Below are positions 1 to 9,598 of a stretch of 64,000 bases of DNA, piece by piece. The position numbers were made by a program, and so were the translations under genes. The stretch's first letter is position 1. The number at the start of each line of letters is the position of its first letter. Source of the stretch: Pyropia yezoensis (taxonomy: Eukaryota > Rhodophyta > Bangiophyceae > Bangiales > Bangiaceae). Below the pieces are notes generated by a model. The model was given only the letters and a program-made list of their open reading frames with translations. It had not been told where the DNA came from and ran no database searches. Location: positions 4,028,882-4,092,881 of the forward strand of contig CM020618.1 in the NCBI GenBank assembly GCA_009829735.1. The letters run 5' to 3'.

Positions 1-1050
1 GATTTTCTCGGAGCTCCTTGTGACAGAAGCACGCTCCGCAATCTGGAGCGGCTGACAGCTGGCCTCACATTCTCCAAAACAGAACACGAAGCTCTTGGGC
101 GGAATCTCATTGGTTCAATCTCTTTTATCACAGTGGATTAACAATTGATTGAAGACATCTTGTGCGTTGGTATTGCAGTACCCCGAACTTTATCTCATGG
201 CGACAATAACAACAACAGACCCGCAACAGGCCAATGGCATGCCTCAGATGGCGCACTACTGGCGAATGAGTGCTCCGCGTTAGTAAGGGAACAGTGCGAT
301 CTGAAACTTTCTCGAGATTTCTGCCCACATCGAAGAGGGAACAGGCATCCCAGGAATCAGCTGCGACCTCTCCCAGTGCTCTTGAGAGGATCGGGCCGAG
401 ATAGAGGGAAATCCGCCGAGATCGTGAGAGAAAACATCAGCTAATTGACCAACCAGCGTTCGGTACCAGATCCGCCGCGACTGCAGCCAATCATCGCCTA
501 ATGAAGAGGAAAGCCCCACAGTACGCAATTGGTCCGCTGCGAGCTTCCACCGCGCGGTTGGCTCATGGCCTTGTTGTCACGCTGTTGCTCTTGTCTCCTT
601 GAGACAAAATTCGGGGATCTGCAATAGTGTTGTTACACTGTAGTTGTAACCCTGGCAGCACTTGGCGTGCGAGGTCTTCTGGATACATACTTGAGTGCTC
701 TTTGTTACCTTCGGTTTTCGAACCGTTCTGCAATACAATTTTTGAATAGTCTCGCACGCCACTGTGTAGCTAATGGACGGTATTGACCTGTTCAGCCTGC
801 ATGACGATGAGGACGGGCGTCGGTGACTGTGGGTCGCCTACTGTACATAAGTGGGCAGCGCGGCCACCCAAGCGAGCGTCTGCAAATGTGCCAAACGCGG
901 TGAAAATGCCTCTTACGGAGATTTTGAGTTGAACGCCCCAACGGCGACTGCAGAGTCAGCCGCGTCCCAGACGCCCTCTGCGTGGCAAGGGGATTGGCAA
1001 TATGGACGCGTGGGCGCTGCCGGCCATGCGGGGAAAATCTTTGACCTCAT
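1..1050. other. Left flank, no gene recognised
   Basis: About 1 kb of mixed composition, less GC-rich than the host genes to the right. Short open frames occur on both strands, but none shows a recognisable domain, a consistent codon bias or a convincing start. Nothing here resembles a tRNA or rRNA. The only structure I can point to is a degenerate repeat shared with about 33295-33500, listed separately. Confidence 0.4.
150..440 (+). repeat. Degenerate dispersed repeat, partner near 33295-33500
   Basis: The 20-mer CCAATGGCATGCCTCAGATG occurs exactly at 231-250 and at 33362-33381, on the same strand. Around it the two regions keep weaker, interrupted similarity for roughly 200-290 bp, for example an AGTAAG..GATCTGA..GATTTC sequence downstream. 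This looks like two old copies of an unnamed repeat. The outer limits are guesses because similarity fades gradually, and no ORF or terminal repeat was found. Confidence 0.3.
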
Positions 1051-1060
1051 TATATATAAA
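1051..1060 (+). promoter_or_regulatory. TATA-box-like sequence
   Basis: TATATATAAA stands out in GC-rich surroundings, 135 bp upstream of the ATG at 1195. It would suit a core promoter for the small ORF that follows. This is a sequence match only; no transcription start is visible. Confidence 0.35.
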
Positions 1061-1194
1061 AAAGAGCAACCTCAACGTTCTCGCGCGCAACGACAGGTTG
1101 CCCTACCTTCCACATGCTGCCCGTCACACTTTGTTAGTGTGGCCGTCTTCCTCGACCTCCCCAGGTTGCGGGCTGGCGCGTTTCAACCTGAGCC

Positions 1195-1677
1195 ATGGAG
1201 AGGACACCTGAACAGGAGGAGGCCCGGCTCCGCAAGTGCGTGTACAACCAGGAGCAGAAGCGCAGGAAGCGGGAGAAGGCGGCAACTGCCAATCTCGTCG
1301 CGGCAGAAAGCGCGAGCGCTGCGGCTGCTGCTACAGCTGCTACTAGTGGAACTGCCGCCTGGCATCCCCATTGGGGGTTCTCTGTACCGTGGAGCCCTGC
1401 GTCTGCCCCCGTTGTCCCGCTCTCTACTTTTAAAGCGACGCCTTGGTCGTTCGCCTCTCATCCTTACCGCCTTGAGTTGCGCGCTCAAGCGATTGCACTC
1501 CGACCAGTTGCTGACCTCTCGTCCACGACCGGGGCAGTGTGGGAACCTCATCAGCCGGGGCGTGAGAACGTGCTTCTGAAGATCCGTCAGACGCCACCCC
1601 AGTGCGATCCCCGCCCTTTGAGACACGACCGGGGGCTGGGCATACACGGCAGCAGGCAGCCCTCCCTCACTCATTAG
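1195..1677 (+). CDS. Hypothetical basic, Ala-rich protein or first exon
   Basis: A 160-residue frame starts at an ATG in good context (GAGCCATGG), 135 bp after a TATA-like sequence. The first 35 residues are strongly charged (MERTPEQEEARLRKC, then RKREK) and could form a basic helix. An Ala/Thr-rich stretch follows, then a low-complexity tail with no domain I recognise. It is unclear whether the whole frame is coding or only its start, with an intron donor further on. The DIRS-1 element begins about 275 bp downstream, so if this is the first exon of a longer gene, that gene has been split. Function unknown; reality of the gene uncertain. Confidence 0.35.
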   Translation: MERTPEQEEARLRKCVYNQEQKRRKREKAATANLVAAESASAAAAATAATSGTAAWHPHWGFSVPWSPASAPVVPLSTFKATPWSFASHPYRLELRAQAIALRPVADLSSTTGAVWEPHQPGRENVLLKIRQTPPQCDPRPLRHDRGLGIHGSRQPSLTH

Positions 1678-1951
1678 TCGCGGCAGCTACTTCCTGTGCA
1701 ACTCACGCTGGCGAAGTGGCCACTCCTCGCGGGAGTGCCTCAGGTAACCAGACAGTGCGCCCCTCGACCGGAGGCGACCATGCGGGCTCTAACAGCTACC
1801 ACTTCACTTCGGGGGGCCCCGCGGAGGATGGCTCCTCGAGCGCCGGTGGAGGCAACGTCGAACGGAAGGGGATGAGCGCTTTTTGGGGCTGCTTTGGCGA
1901 AAAGGTGTCATTGACTCCGCAGTTGTATGGGGCCTACCGATGCCCGCCACG
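1678..1951 (+). other. Host flank at the DIRS-1 insertion site
   Basis: This 274-bp stretch lies between the small ORF and the left end of DIRS-1. At its right end the frame reading ATG GGG CCT ACC GAT GCC CGC CAC (from 1927) is open up to the insertion. Host sequence beyond the element (25924 onward) starts with ACGCACTG, so the uninterrupted site may have read CCACGCACTG, with ACG at the junction. In that frame the far side stays open for another 52 codons, which suggests DIRS-1 landed in a host coding region. The gene is not recognised. Confidence 0.35.
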
Positions 1952-1982
1952 TACTCCTGCCTGCCATACGCGGCTGTGCCAG
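1952..1982 (-). repeat. DIRS-1 terminal repeat B2 (3' end of element)
   Basis: This 31-bp stretch matches 2426-2456 except for two substitutions. Its place beyond the A2 repeat, and the parallel B1/B2 pair in DIRS-2, mark it as the outer copy of the split direct repeat and so as the approximate 3' end of the element. Confidence 0.6.
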
Positions 1983-2222
1983 TTGGTACAGTTTAATACG
2001 GCCAGGTCCAGGGTTGTCGATGGGCCCGTCGGGTCGCCATCGACAGCCTGGCCGGCCACTGGGCGTGAGCGTGTTCACGCCCCCCAATAAGGGTAAACAG
2101 CGTGCCACCGTGGAGGTAGGCAGGCAGATAATAGAAGCAAAAAGAGATAGAGGAGAGAGAGAGAGCGACAAGAAGGCGGCTGAGATGGCCGCCTACGGGC
2201 GTCAAGCCGGGAAGGTGGGTGG

Positions 2223-2424
2223 GGCGCGAGGGCAAACGAACGTGCCGGCCGACGACGGCCGGTGCGTGACCCCCCGCGCCTCGCCTCTTGAACACCGTCG
2301 GGCGGCCAGGTGGCCGCGCCGCGCCGGATACCCCAAGTAGCCCGTCCCCCCCCTCCGTCGGGGAGATCGGGATCCCACCCGCTAGGCGGACGCATAACGC
2401 CTTAAACCTCACAAACAAGACACA
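2223..2424 (-). repeat. DIRS-1 direct repeat A2
   Basis: This 202-bp repeat is present again at 25722-25923 in the same orientation with about one substitution. It lies directly downstream of the recombinase gene, as expected for the internal A copy of an A1 - ORFs - B1 A2 B2 element. About 240 bp separates it from B2. Confidence 0.8.
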
Positions 2425-2425
2425 T

Positions 2426-2456
2426 TACTCCTGCCTGCGATACGCGGGTGTGCCAG
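2426..2456 (-). repeat. DIRS-1 repeat B1
   Basis: This is the inner copy of the B repeat. It overlaps the 3' end of the recombinase gene and abuts A2. Its core CGGGTGTGCCAG closely resembles CGGGTGTGCCAA in the B repeats of DIRS-2, so it may hold the recombination core. Confidence 0.6.
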
Positions 2457-3105
2457 ACGATGGAGATGGCCGCGCGGGGTGACGCCCCTCGGGGGCGGAG
2501 CGCAGCCAGCGGCCGCAAAGGCGCAGTGCCGCGGGGGAGAAGGGTGCCAGCACTGACACGTACTTGGCGATGACGGTGCGGGTGTCGTTGTCCTTGTGGC
2601 CCAGCATTGCCGCGACCGCTACCATAGGCACGCCGATAACGTGCAAGGCGGTCGCTCCCCCTGCCCGGCAGCTGTAGGACGAGTACAGCACGCCGGGCGG
2701 GAGTGCGGCGCCAAGTGCCGCCATGGCCTTGTGGAGCCATGAGGTCAGGTCGTCCACCGTCGGGGCGCGGTGGACGGACGGGGTAGAGAAGACCATGCGG
2801 TTGGGCGGGGCGGCCTCGGCGACCAGCTCTTCGCGCATGGTGCGCAGCAATGCCAGGACCGGGTCGTGCACCAGCTTGGGGTCACGTGGGATGGTGTACA
2901 CCAGGTGGCGAGGGTCGTCACGTCCCTCCGCGTTCTTGTAACGGTTGACGTGGATGGAGAAGGCGCCGTCCGCCAGCACGAAGTCGGCACGAAGTCGGGG
3001 TCCGTCGTGCGTGTGGCCAACTTGAGGATGTCCCAGGCATGCTCGGGCGAGAGGGGCCCGCGGGCCGTTGGCAGCGAGTTGGTCTTGTCGGCGACCATGC
3101 GGGCC

Positions 3106-3110
3106 CAACC
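3106..3110. repeat. Target-site duplication of Ty3-A (CAACC)
   Basis: CAACC precedes the left LTR and follows the right LTR at 21620-21624, which fixes the element ends and shows a single transposition event into DIRS-1. Confidence 0.9.
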
Positions 3111-3682
3111 TGTAGCATCCCTGGCCCCGACTTGGCGCCGACCCGGGACTGCAACCAGAGGGCACCAGGTGCCAGAACACGCCCGCCGTGTGGCGATGGT
3201 TGGCGGCCGTGGCCCGTGCCCGGCACTGGGATGCGGTGGACTACGCTATCCACACGCGAGAGAGGGATTTCTGATGTGTTTTTGCATATTTGTGAGGGAC
3301 TTGATTTGAGAGAATTTGAGTGTGAGATTAGTGAGTGGGAATAGAATTAGTAGTGATAGTGGCCCCCGACCTGACGAGGTTAGACTCGGGTCGGGGCCAC
3401 TCGGGGTTATGGGGGGGCTACCGGGCCAACGTGCCGGGGTTCCCCCAGATGCACGTTAAGAGGGACAGCGAGGCGCCCTCGGCCCGCGCCCTCAGGGAAA
3501 AAGACAACTGCGCGTTTGCTTTCCTCTTCCCCGTGTGCACTACCGTGCGTATCTGTTTGCCCTGCGAGCAGGCACGTGAGGCAACAGGCATACCATTCTC
3601 GTAGTTCCCCTTTCTGCGTTACCTGTCCCTTTCCCCCGAGGGATATTGACACGTGTCTGAGAGGATCGAGTTTTATACCACA
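3111..3682 (+). repeat. Ty3-A 5' LTR
   Basis: This 572-bp LTR begins TGTAGCATCC and ends ATACCACA (TG...CA) and matches 21048-21619 with no difference that I could see. It contains an 89-codon open frame, but that is expected to be shared because the LTRs are copies. A strong hairpin lies at 3359-3400. Confidence 0.93.
3359..3400. promoter_or_regulatory. Large hairpin inside the Ty3-A LTR
   Basis: The arms GTGGCCCCCGACC and GGTCGGGGCCAC flank a 17-nt loop, giving a 12-bp stem with one bulged C. The same structure occurs in the other LTR at about 21296-21337. It could act in 3' end formation or in packaging of the element RNA; the role is inferred from position only. Confidence 0.45.
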
Positions 3683-3686
3683 TATT

Positions 3687-3702
3687 TGGTGGAGCAGCAG
3701 GG
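3687..3702 (+). promoter_or_regulatory. Ty3-A primer-binding site
   Basis: TGGTGGAGCAGCAGGG begins 4 nt after the LTR and starts with TGG, as a site complementary to a tRNA CCA end should. The same sequence follows the 5' LTR of both B copies. It does not match the usual initiator-Met primer site (TGGTATCAGAGC), and I could not assign the tRNA. Confidence 0.7.
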
Positions 3703-3891
3703 GATTGGAGTGTTTGAGAAGAGACATTTGGGAGCAGCGGTTGCGTTGTTCCTATTCTGTCTTTTTCTGTGGTTTGGGAATTATTTGCACCCGTTCACGG
3801 GAACCCCATTCCTGGCTCTCCAACCCCTCTCTTGTGGTCTTGCGATCTTTGGACACGCAGGTAACTGGACTGTGGCTGTCAAGAGACCAAC

Positions 3892-5652
3892 ATGGCTACC
3901 CTCCCTGGCACGACGGTGCCCGAAGGGGTAGACCCCGCGTCCCTTGACGCATCCCTGGTCACCGCGGGGGACGGTGCCCAACCCGGCGTTCTCCCTACGG
4001 GTGAAGCAGACCTGGGCGTGACATCCGGTAGTGGACTGGAGTCTACAGGCGGCCAAGTACCGCCTGCTCCCGTTCCTCCGGCTGTTCCTCCTGTGGGAGC
4101 CACCCCGGGGTCAACGGCGTTTGAGTCCGCTCGCAGCAGACGTCTCCCTCCTGTCGGTTCTACTCTTCAACCTCCAGGGATAGCCCCTGGTGTGTTTACT
4201 CCTGGACCCACACATGGCAGCTGGGTGTATACACCTCTTCCTGTGGGCACTAGCAGTGCCAGAGGCACCGCTATGACTGGTTCTACGGGTCTTCCTGAGA
4301 CTTCGACTCCTGGGACCGGCCAAGCTTTTCCTCCCCTTGCGTCCTATGGGGCGGGGAGCTCCAAGACCGGTGACCGGAGCAGCCGTAGGCGTCGGCGTCG
4401 TCGCCGCCGCTCTAGCACCAGCGAGACCAGTTCCTCCAGCTCTGAGGAGGGATATGACTGGGATGCATCTCCCGGTCCTACTCGGCGCAGGCTAGTCGAG
4501 TTCGACTTCCCTGCCCACCAAGTGGGAGATGCCACCCTGAACAAGGTCACGTATTGGGGTAACTACCGGCTGGAGAACCAAGACCAAGGTTACACCCGGA
4601 AGATGGCCAAGAAGATGGCATCCCTGAACCGGCGAATGCAACCGAGCTTTGGGGGGCATCCTAAGTTTTCCGGGAAGAGACCGGCGCTTACCTTTGCCTT
4701 CCTGCGCCGGTTTGTCAAGGCATGCAATGACAACGATGTGTCCGAGGGCAAGGCTCTCTATCTCCTGGTTAACTTCATGACCGGAGAAGCGGAACAGCGG
4801 TTTGCACAGGTTCTACCAGACTCTGCCGGGCACATTGTTGGACGTACCGTCGCGAGTTATCCGGAGGCGGTCAACTGGCTCCTGTCCAACTACGCAGACG
4901 CGGACTCCCTGCGTAAGGCAGTCGGTAGGCTGAACCGGGCAACCATGGAGAGACAAGAGACTCCAGAGGCGTTCGCCCGTCGTGTCCGGGAGATGAGCGA
5001 TGCTTGTGGCAACGTTTACCCTGAGGACAGGCTCAAGATGATCTTCTCGGAGGGGCTTCCTGAATATCTTCAAGTGGATGCGGAGAACTACAACCAGGAA
5101 CATCAAGAACATACCTTCCAGCAGTTGATGGCCTATACCCAGGGCAAGCACCGGCAAGCCAAGGCCCTCCAGGCTCCTATGGTATCAACCCCCAAGCCGT
5201 TGTCGCGAGTTCGTCCCGGACCCGACAAGTATAAGGGAGGTGATAACCCTGTACCGGTACTCGCAGTTGGCAAGGCCTCACCCATGGAGTCAAGGGACAA
5301 GTGGGGCGGCTTCGTTTCTAAGGAGCAACCTTCCCTGGTCGCCCCCAAGCAGATCAGGAACCAGCGGTTCCGGTCTTGCTGGCTGTGCCAGAAGGAGGAT
5401 CATATGTCCTACCAGTGCCCGACCATTCCCGAGGATCTCCAGGAGAAACTCAAGCGTCAAGGACTGGTGTTTGCAAAGGCGGTCAACTGGGCTGACCGGC
5501 GGGCACCCTCCAAGATGGACAAGGCACAGGTACATGCCATCCGAGTGGCAACCTTACAGAGCATCACGGAGGCTCTGGCAAGGGAAGCTCCTACGGACTT
5601 TGACCTGGAGACCGAAACCTCTAAGGACTCCTCTGAGCCGGGAAACGAGTAG
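3892..5652 (+). CDS. gag: Ty3-A Gag polyprotein
   Basis: The 586-residue capsid/nucleocapsid protein starts at ATG 3892 in good context (ACCAACATGG). The N-terminal ~200 residues are Pro/Thr/Gly-rich, followed by a basic RRRRRRRRR stretch and a Ser/Glu run. A retrotransposon-gag capsid fold lies around residues 250-410, where FLRRFVKACNDNDVSEGKAL resembles the Gag of Ty3-B. One CCHC zinc knuckle (CWLCQKEDHMSYQC) lies near residue 500. It makes the cytoplasmic virus-like particle and binds the element RNA. The frame looks whole. Confidence 0.9.
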   Translation: MATLPGTTVPEGVDPASLDASLVTAGDGAQPGVLPTGEADLGVTSGSGLESTGGQVPPAPVPPAVPPVGATPGSTAFESARSRRLPPVGSTLQPPGIAPGVFTPGPTHGSWVYTPLPVGTSSARGTAMTGSTGLPETSTPGTGQAFPPLASYGAGSSKTGDRSSRRRRRRRRRSSTSETSSSSSEEGYDWDASPGPTRRRLVEFDFPAHQVGDATLNKVTYWGNYRLENQDQGYTRKMAKKMASLNRRMQPSFGGHPKFSGKRPALTFAFLRRFVKACNDNDVSEGKALYLLVNFMTGEAEQRFAQVLPDSAGHIVGRTVASYPEAVNWLLSNYADADSLRKAVGRLNRATMERQETPEAFARRVREMSDACGNVYPEDRLKMIFSEGLPEYLQVDAENYNQEHQEHTFQQLMAYTQGKHRQAKALQAPMVSTPKPLSRVRPGPDKYKGGDNPVPVLAVGKASPMESRDKWGGFVSKEQPSLVAPKQIRNQRFRSCWLCQKEDHMSYQCPTIPEDLQEKLKRQGLVFAKAVNWADRRAPSKMDKAQVHAIRVATLQSITEALAREAPTDFDLETETSKDSSEPGNE

Positions 5653-5780
5653 GGCAGGCGCTCTCCCCAAGTGTCTTCCCGAATCTCCAACGGCAGGGTA
5701 CTTCTACCTGTTCTCCCCTTGCGTGCCGGGAGAAAGGACGGCAGTTACCTGCTCAACCGGTAGCCGCCTGGACACCCTGT

Positions 5781-8700
5781 TTGTTCAAGGGGACCTTGCT
5801 CGTCCTGCGTAAGGAAAACCTCAAGATTAATGCTCGTATGCGTGTGGGGGATAGCCTCCCCCAAGCTGTTACGCCGGTGGTCGACACGGGAGCCGGACCA
5901 AGCGTCATCACTGAGAACCTGTTACCTCCGGGCTGGCGTCGACATGCCTGGAGAGCGCCTACCAAGACCCGGATTGTAGACGCATCAGGTCAAACCCTAC
6001 GACCGCTTGGCCGTCTTCCCGTCGCCATCTATGTCAACAATGAACCAATGCTTTTTCCCTTTCTAGTAGTCAAGACCTTATCAGTCCCCCTCATCCTAGG
6101 CTGGGACTTCCAGAAGCAGCATGTCAAGAGCATCCTACCCGGAGAAGGAAAGGTGCAGTTCAACCATGGGTTTGTGTCACCAGTGCTGGAGCACCTGGAC
6201 ACCAAGGTTCGTGTGGCCAAGAACCAGAAGGAACGCATCCCACCCTCTACCTTGACCCTCATCAAACCGGTGCTCCTACCTCCTCGCTCGGAGACCAAGG
6301 TTCAAGTCACGACCCGGACTGCAGGTCAATGCCTGATCTACGGACGCAAGGAATTTCTGGCGAAACACCGATTATACCTAGCCCACGGACACCACAAGAA
6401 GGTGGAGAGGCACACCCCGTTCTCGGTGCTGATCGTCAACGTGAGCCGGAAGCCAATAACCCTCGCCAAGGGCACTCGAGTTGGTACAGCAGAGCCTTAC
6501 CGGGGGTCCGCCCGCGCTATGAGCAAGGAAGACCTCTTCAACCTGCAACAAGAGCTGGCATCCAACTTGACGGCCTTAAACGTATCTCCGGAACAAGAGC
6601 AGGCTGGCCGTACTACTCCGAAGCCCGAACAAGCACCGCCCGGGATGCCGAAGGTCAACCAAGAAAACGTCCCTCTCGACTTGAAGGAGGCACTGGAGAA
6701 GCTTCTCCAGGAACATCGGCACCTGTGGTCCGGAGAGCTGGGCAAGATGGACGCCACCCTACACCGGATTCAACTCAAGCCAGATGCCAAACCAGTGCAC
6801 ATGCACCCATACCGGGCTGGATCTCATCGCCGGGATGAGATTGAGAAGCAGGTTAACAAGATGCTCAAGATGGATGTTATCGAGCCGTCTGATGGCGAGT
6901 GGGCTTTCCCGGTGGTAGTCGTCCCGAAACCTGGCGGTCACTTCCGTTTCTGCGTTGACTACAGACGCCTGAACGAGATGACAGTCAAGGATGTATACCC
7001 GATACCCCGGATGGATGATTGCCTCGACTTTCTTGGTGATGCCACCCTCTTCTCGACGCTGGATTGTAATGCCGGTTACTGGCAGATCCCTCTGGCTGAC
7101 GAGGACAAGGACAAGACTACCTTCACGTGCCACATGGGACTATTCCGGTGCAAGCGTCTCCCTTTTGGTCTCACTAATGCTCCGGCAACCTTCCAGAGAG
7201 CCATCGACATCATCCTGTCGGGGCTAAGGTGGAGAACATGTTTGGTCTACCTGGACGACATCATTGTTTTCTCCAAGACCCCAGCGGAACACCTGGAGCA
7301 CCTTCGAGAGGTCCTGGCCCTCCTGTCCAAGGCTGGAGTTACCCTCAAGGCCGAGAAGTGCCACCTGTTTGAGACTGAGGTGGAGTACCTGGGGCACGTG
7401 CTGAGTCCGGGGGAGCTCCGAGTCAATGAGAAGAATATCAAGGCCCTCCGGCATGCACGGCAACCTAAAACCCAGACGGAACTCAAGAGCTTCCTGGGTA
7501 TGTGCAACGTCTACCGCCGGTTCGTACGAGACTACGCTCTGATTGCCCGGCCCTTGACCAAGCTTACTAGCAAGAAGCTTCCAGGACAACTCCCGGTGTT
7601 CGACGAGAAGCAGACAGCAGCCTTCGAAGAGCTCAAGAAGCGCCTGACCACCACTCCAGTACTGGCGTTACCCAAGCGGGAGGGTCAGTTTGTTCTGGAG
7701 ACTGACGCCTGTGGCGTCCAGGTGGGGTGCTCACTACTCCAGCAGCAACCTGATGGGCACTTCCTCCCGATAGGCTACTACAGTCGCGTCTTGACTCCAG
7801 CCGAGAAGAACTATTCCACGACCGAGCGCGAGTGCTTGGCGGTCGTCTGGGCTTGCTTCCTGTTACGTCCATATCTTGAAGGACAAGAGTTCCTCATCCG
7901 GACGGACCACGCCAGTCTAAGGTGGCTGCTATGCATGGACAGCAGTCAAGGAAGGGTCGCCCGGTGGCGCCTACGCCTTTCGGAGTTCAAGTACAAGGTG
8001 TGCACCAGAGCAGGGAGGGAGCACCACTGCGCCGACACCATGTCCCGGCTGGAGACTCCTGCAGCCGATACCGGTCCTATCCCGGAGGAAATACCTTGCT
8101 TCATCCTCCCGAATGTCGGACGTGGCTGGCACGCTCCCCTGTACGAGACACCTGACGCTCATCAACCGGTAACCATTCACCGGATGCTGGAGGCACAATT
8201 GACGGACCCTCAATGCTTGGAGCTTCGCCACCAAATGGACCTGAACCGGAACAGTCGCTTCTCCGAGTCTACAGACGGACTCCTGGTACGGGTGTCACCC
8301 TTCGATGGGGCAACTCAAGTCTACGTACCCCGGAGCCTACGGACTGACATCTTACGCCTGGAGCACTCGTCTCCCCAGGCCGGGCATCCTGGTATCAATC
8401 GGATGTATGCTTCCATGAGACGACATTATTACTGGGAAACCATGGCCAGTGACGTCCATAAGTGCCTGGAGGCTTGTATTTCTTGTGCAAGGAACCGGTT
8501 GTCCCAGAGGAAGAAGACTTCTAAGCTACGCCTATTCCCTGCGGCGGAGCCCTTTGCAAGCTTAAGCATGGACATCCTGGGGCCCCTACCTGAGACCTCC
8601 AGTGGCAACATATACCTGCTCATCATTTGTGACCGGTTCTCCAAGTTCACTCGAGCAATCCCGTTGAGAACCATCACGGCTCTGGATGTCACGTCGGCCT

Positions 8701-8859
8701 TCTGCGAGTACTGGATAGCTGCCTACGGCCCTCCAGACTCCGTCTTAACCGACAACGGTCCCCAGTTTGCATCCCTGTTCTTCCAAGGAGTCTGTGACCT
8801 GATGGGCATCAAGAACTTGTACACCACGACGTACCACCCTCAAACGAACGGCCAGGTGG
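5781..8859 (+). CDS. pol: Ty3-A Pol: protease, RT, RNase H and integrase N-terminal part
   Basis: The Pol frame is open before 5781 and has no clear ATG of its own until about 5838, so it is probably made by translation continuing from gag. The domains in order are an aspartic protease (VVDTGAGPSVI, near residue 35), reverse transcriptase with YLDD near residue 490 and FGLTNAP just before it, RNase H (TDASLRWLL region), the HHCC zinc domain and the DDE integrase core (MDILGPLP, then DNGPQF). The gene is interrupted at 8860 by Ty3-B1, and the rest lies at 18097-18982. Domain order and chromodomain place it in the chromovirus branch of Ty3/gypsy. Confidence 0.9.
8855..8859. repeat. Target-site duplication of Ty3-B1 (GGTGG)
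   Basis: GGTGG stands directly before the left B1 LTR and again at 18097-18101 directly after the right one. This proves that B1 jumped into the integrase gene of Ty3-A. Confidence 0.9.
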
Positions 8860-9256
8860 TGTGGCAAAAACCACTCGCACACACAGTACCCAAGTTGGGG
8901 CGGTGTGCGAGGGCTGCCTCCCGTGTCGGGGGAACCGGAAGAAGTGCAAGTCGCACACACTCTATCCCTGTTGTGGGGCAATCCCCCCACGGACAAACAA
9001 GAAGATGGTGTGTGGTCCAACAGTTTCTTCGTCACTCAGAATCTCCCACCCCAGCACCTGCCCACCGGGCCACACGAAAATTCAAGACGATAAATGCAGA
9101 AAACCCTCAAATCCAAGTTGGATTTACTACTAAGCTAACTATCCCGAACTTAGGGAATATGGACCCAAATGCAGGGGGAGGAACGGATCAGGCTAGTGGC
9201 CTGCCGCCCCTTGCATGGCACGTGTTGCCCCCTACCTGGGGGTCAATACTGCCACA
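8860..9256 (-). repeat. Ty3-B1 3' LTR
   Basis: This 397-bp LTR is bounded by the inverted heptamers TGTGGCA and TGCCACA. It looks identical to 17700-18096. It carries two CAAGTTG sites with complementary arms (8891-8897 and 9114-9120). It is followed inward by CTCCCCTCTCCTC, the complement of a purine tract. Confidence 0.95.
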
Positions 9257-9269
9257 CTCCCCTCTCCTC
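9257..9269 (-). promoter_or_regulatory. Ty3-B1 polypurine tract
   Basis: On the minus strand GAGGAGAGGGGAG directly precedes the 3' LTR, the place where plus-strand DNA synthesis is primed in LTR elements. Confidence 0.7.
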
Positions 9270-9598
9270 AGTTCCGACCGACCCGGTCGGCCCTGTGAGG
9301 GGGTGCGTAAACGCACGTCTCGGCGTTGGGGGGGGACGCGACTTGCTGTCCCCCCTTGAGTACGTAACGCGGATGTGGAGGCGGTCACTTTGGCCGCCCC
9401 TCTCCTCAAGCTTGCCCACTTGGCAGCTTGCTCTCCTCGGTTCACACCTCACCACCACCACCACTTCTCCTTCACCTTACACGGGGCCACCCCACGCTGG
9501 GGAGGCCACCCGTTTACCCACGATCCGAGTCCCCCTCAACTCGAGGCGGGTCTCGTGCCGCGATAGCCAGGACGTCTCTCCCCAACTTGGGGAGAGCC

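Larger units (their letters stand above)
2425..3110 (-). pseudogene. DIRS-1 tyrosine recombinase, C-terminal part
   Basis: This part encodes the catalytic half of a phage-integrase-like tyrosine recombinase. The segment RAGGATALHVIGVPMVAVAA, followed by GHKDND and a Tyr about 13 residues later, matches the arginine-containing box II and the C-terminal tyrosine region of DIRS-type recombinases. Such enzymes integrate a circular DNA copy without making target-site duplications. The stop codon abuts repeat A2. The N-terminal part lies on the other side of Ty3-A, near 21625-21990. Confidence 0.75.

Noticed and set aside
851-1579. 242-codon plus-strand frame
   Set aside because: No ATG at its start, low-complexity Arg/Ser/Leu-rich product and overlap with the better candidate at 1195; looks like a GC-rich shadow.
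3335-3604. 89-codon ORF repeated exactly at 21272-21541
   Set aside because: It lies inside the Ty3-A LTR, so identity follows from LTR duplication; no domain or coding bias.
3900-8850. Frequent ACCGG/CCGGT in Ty3-A as a counterpart of the B motif
   Set aside because: About 32 sites in about 4.95 kb is only around twice expectation at this GC content and the sites have no extended arms; much weaker than CAASTTG in Ty3-B.
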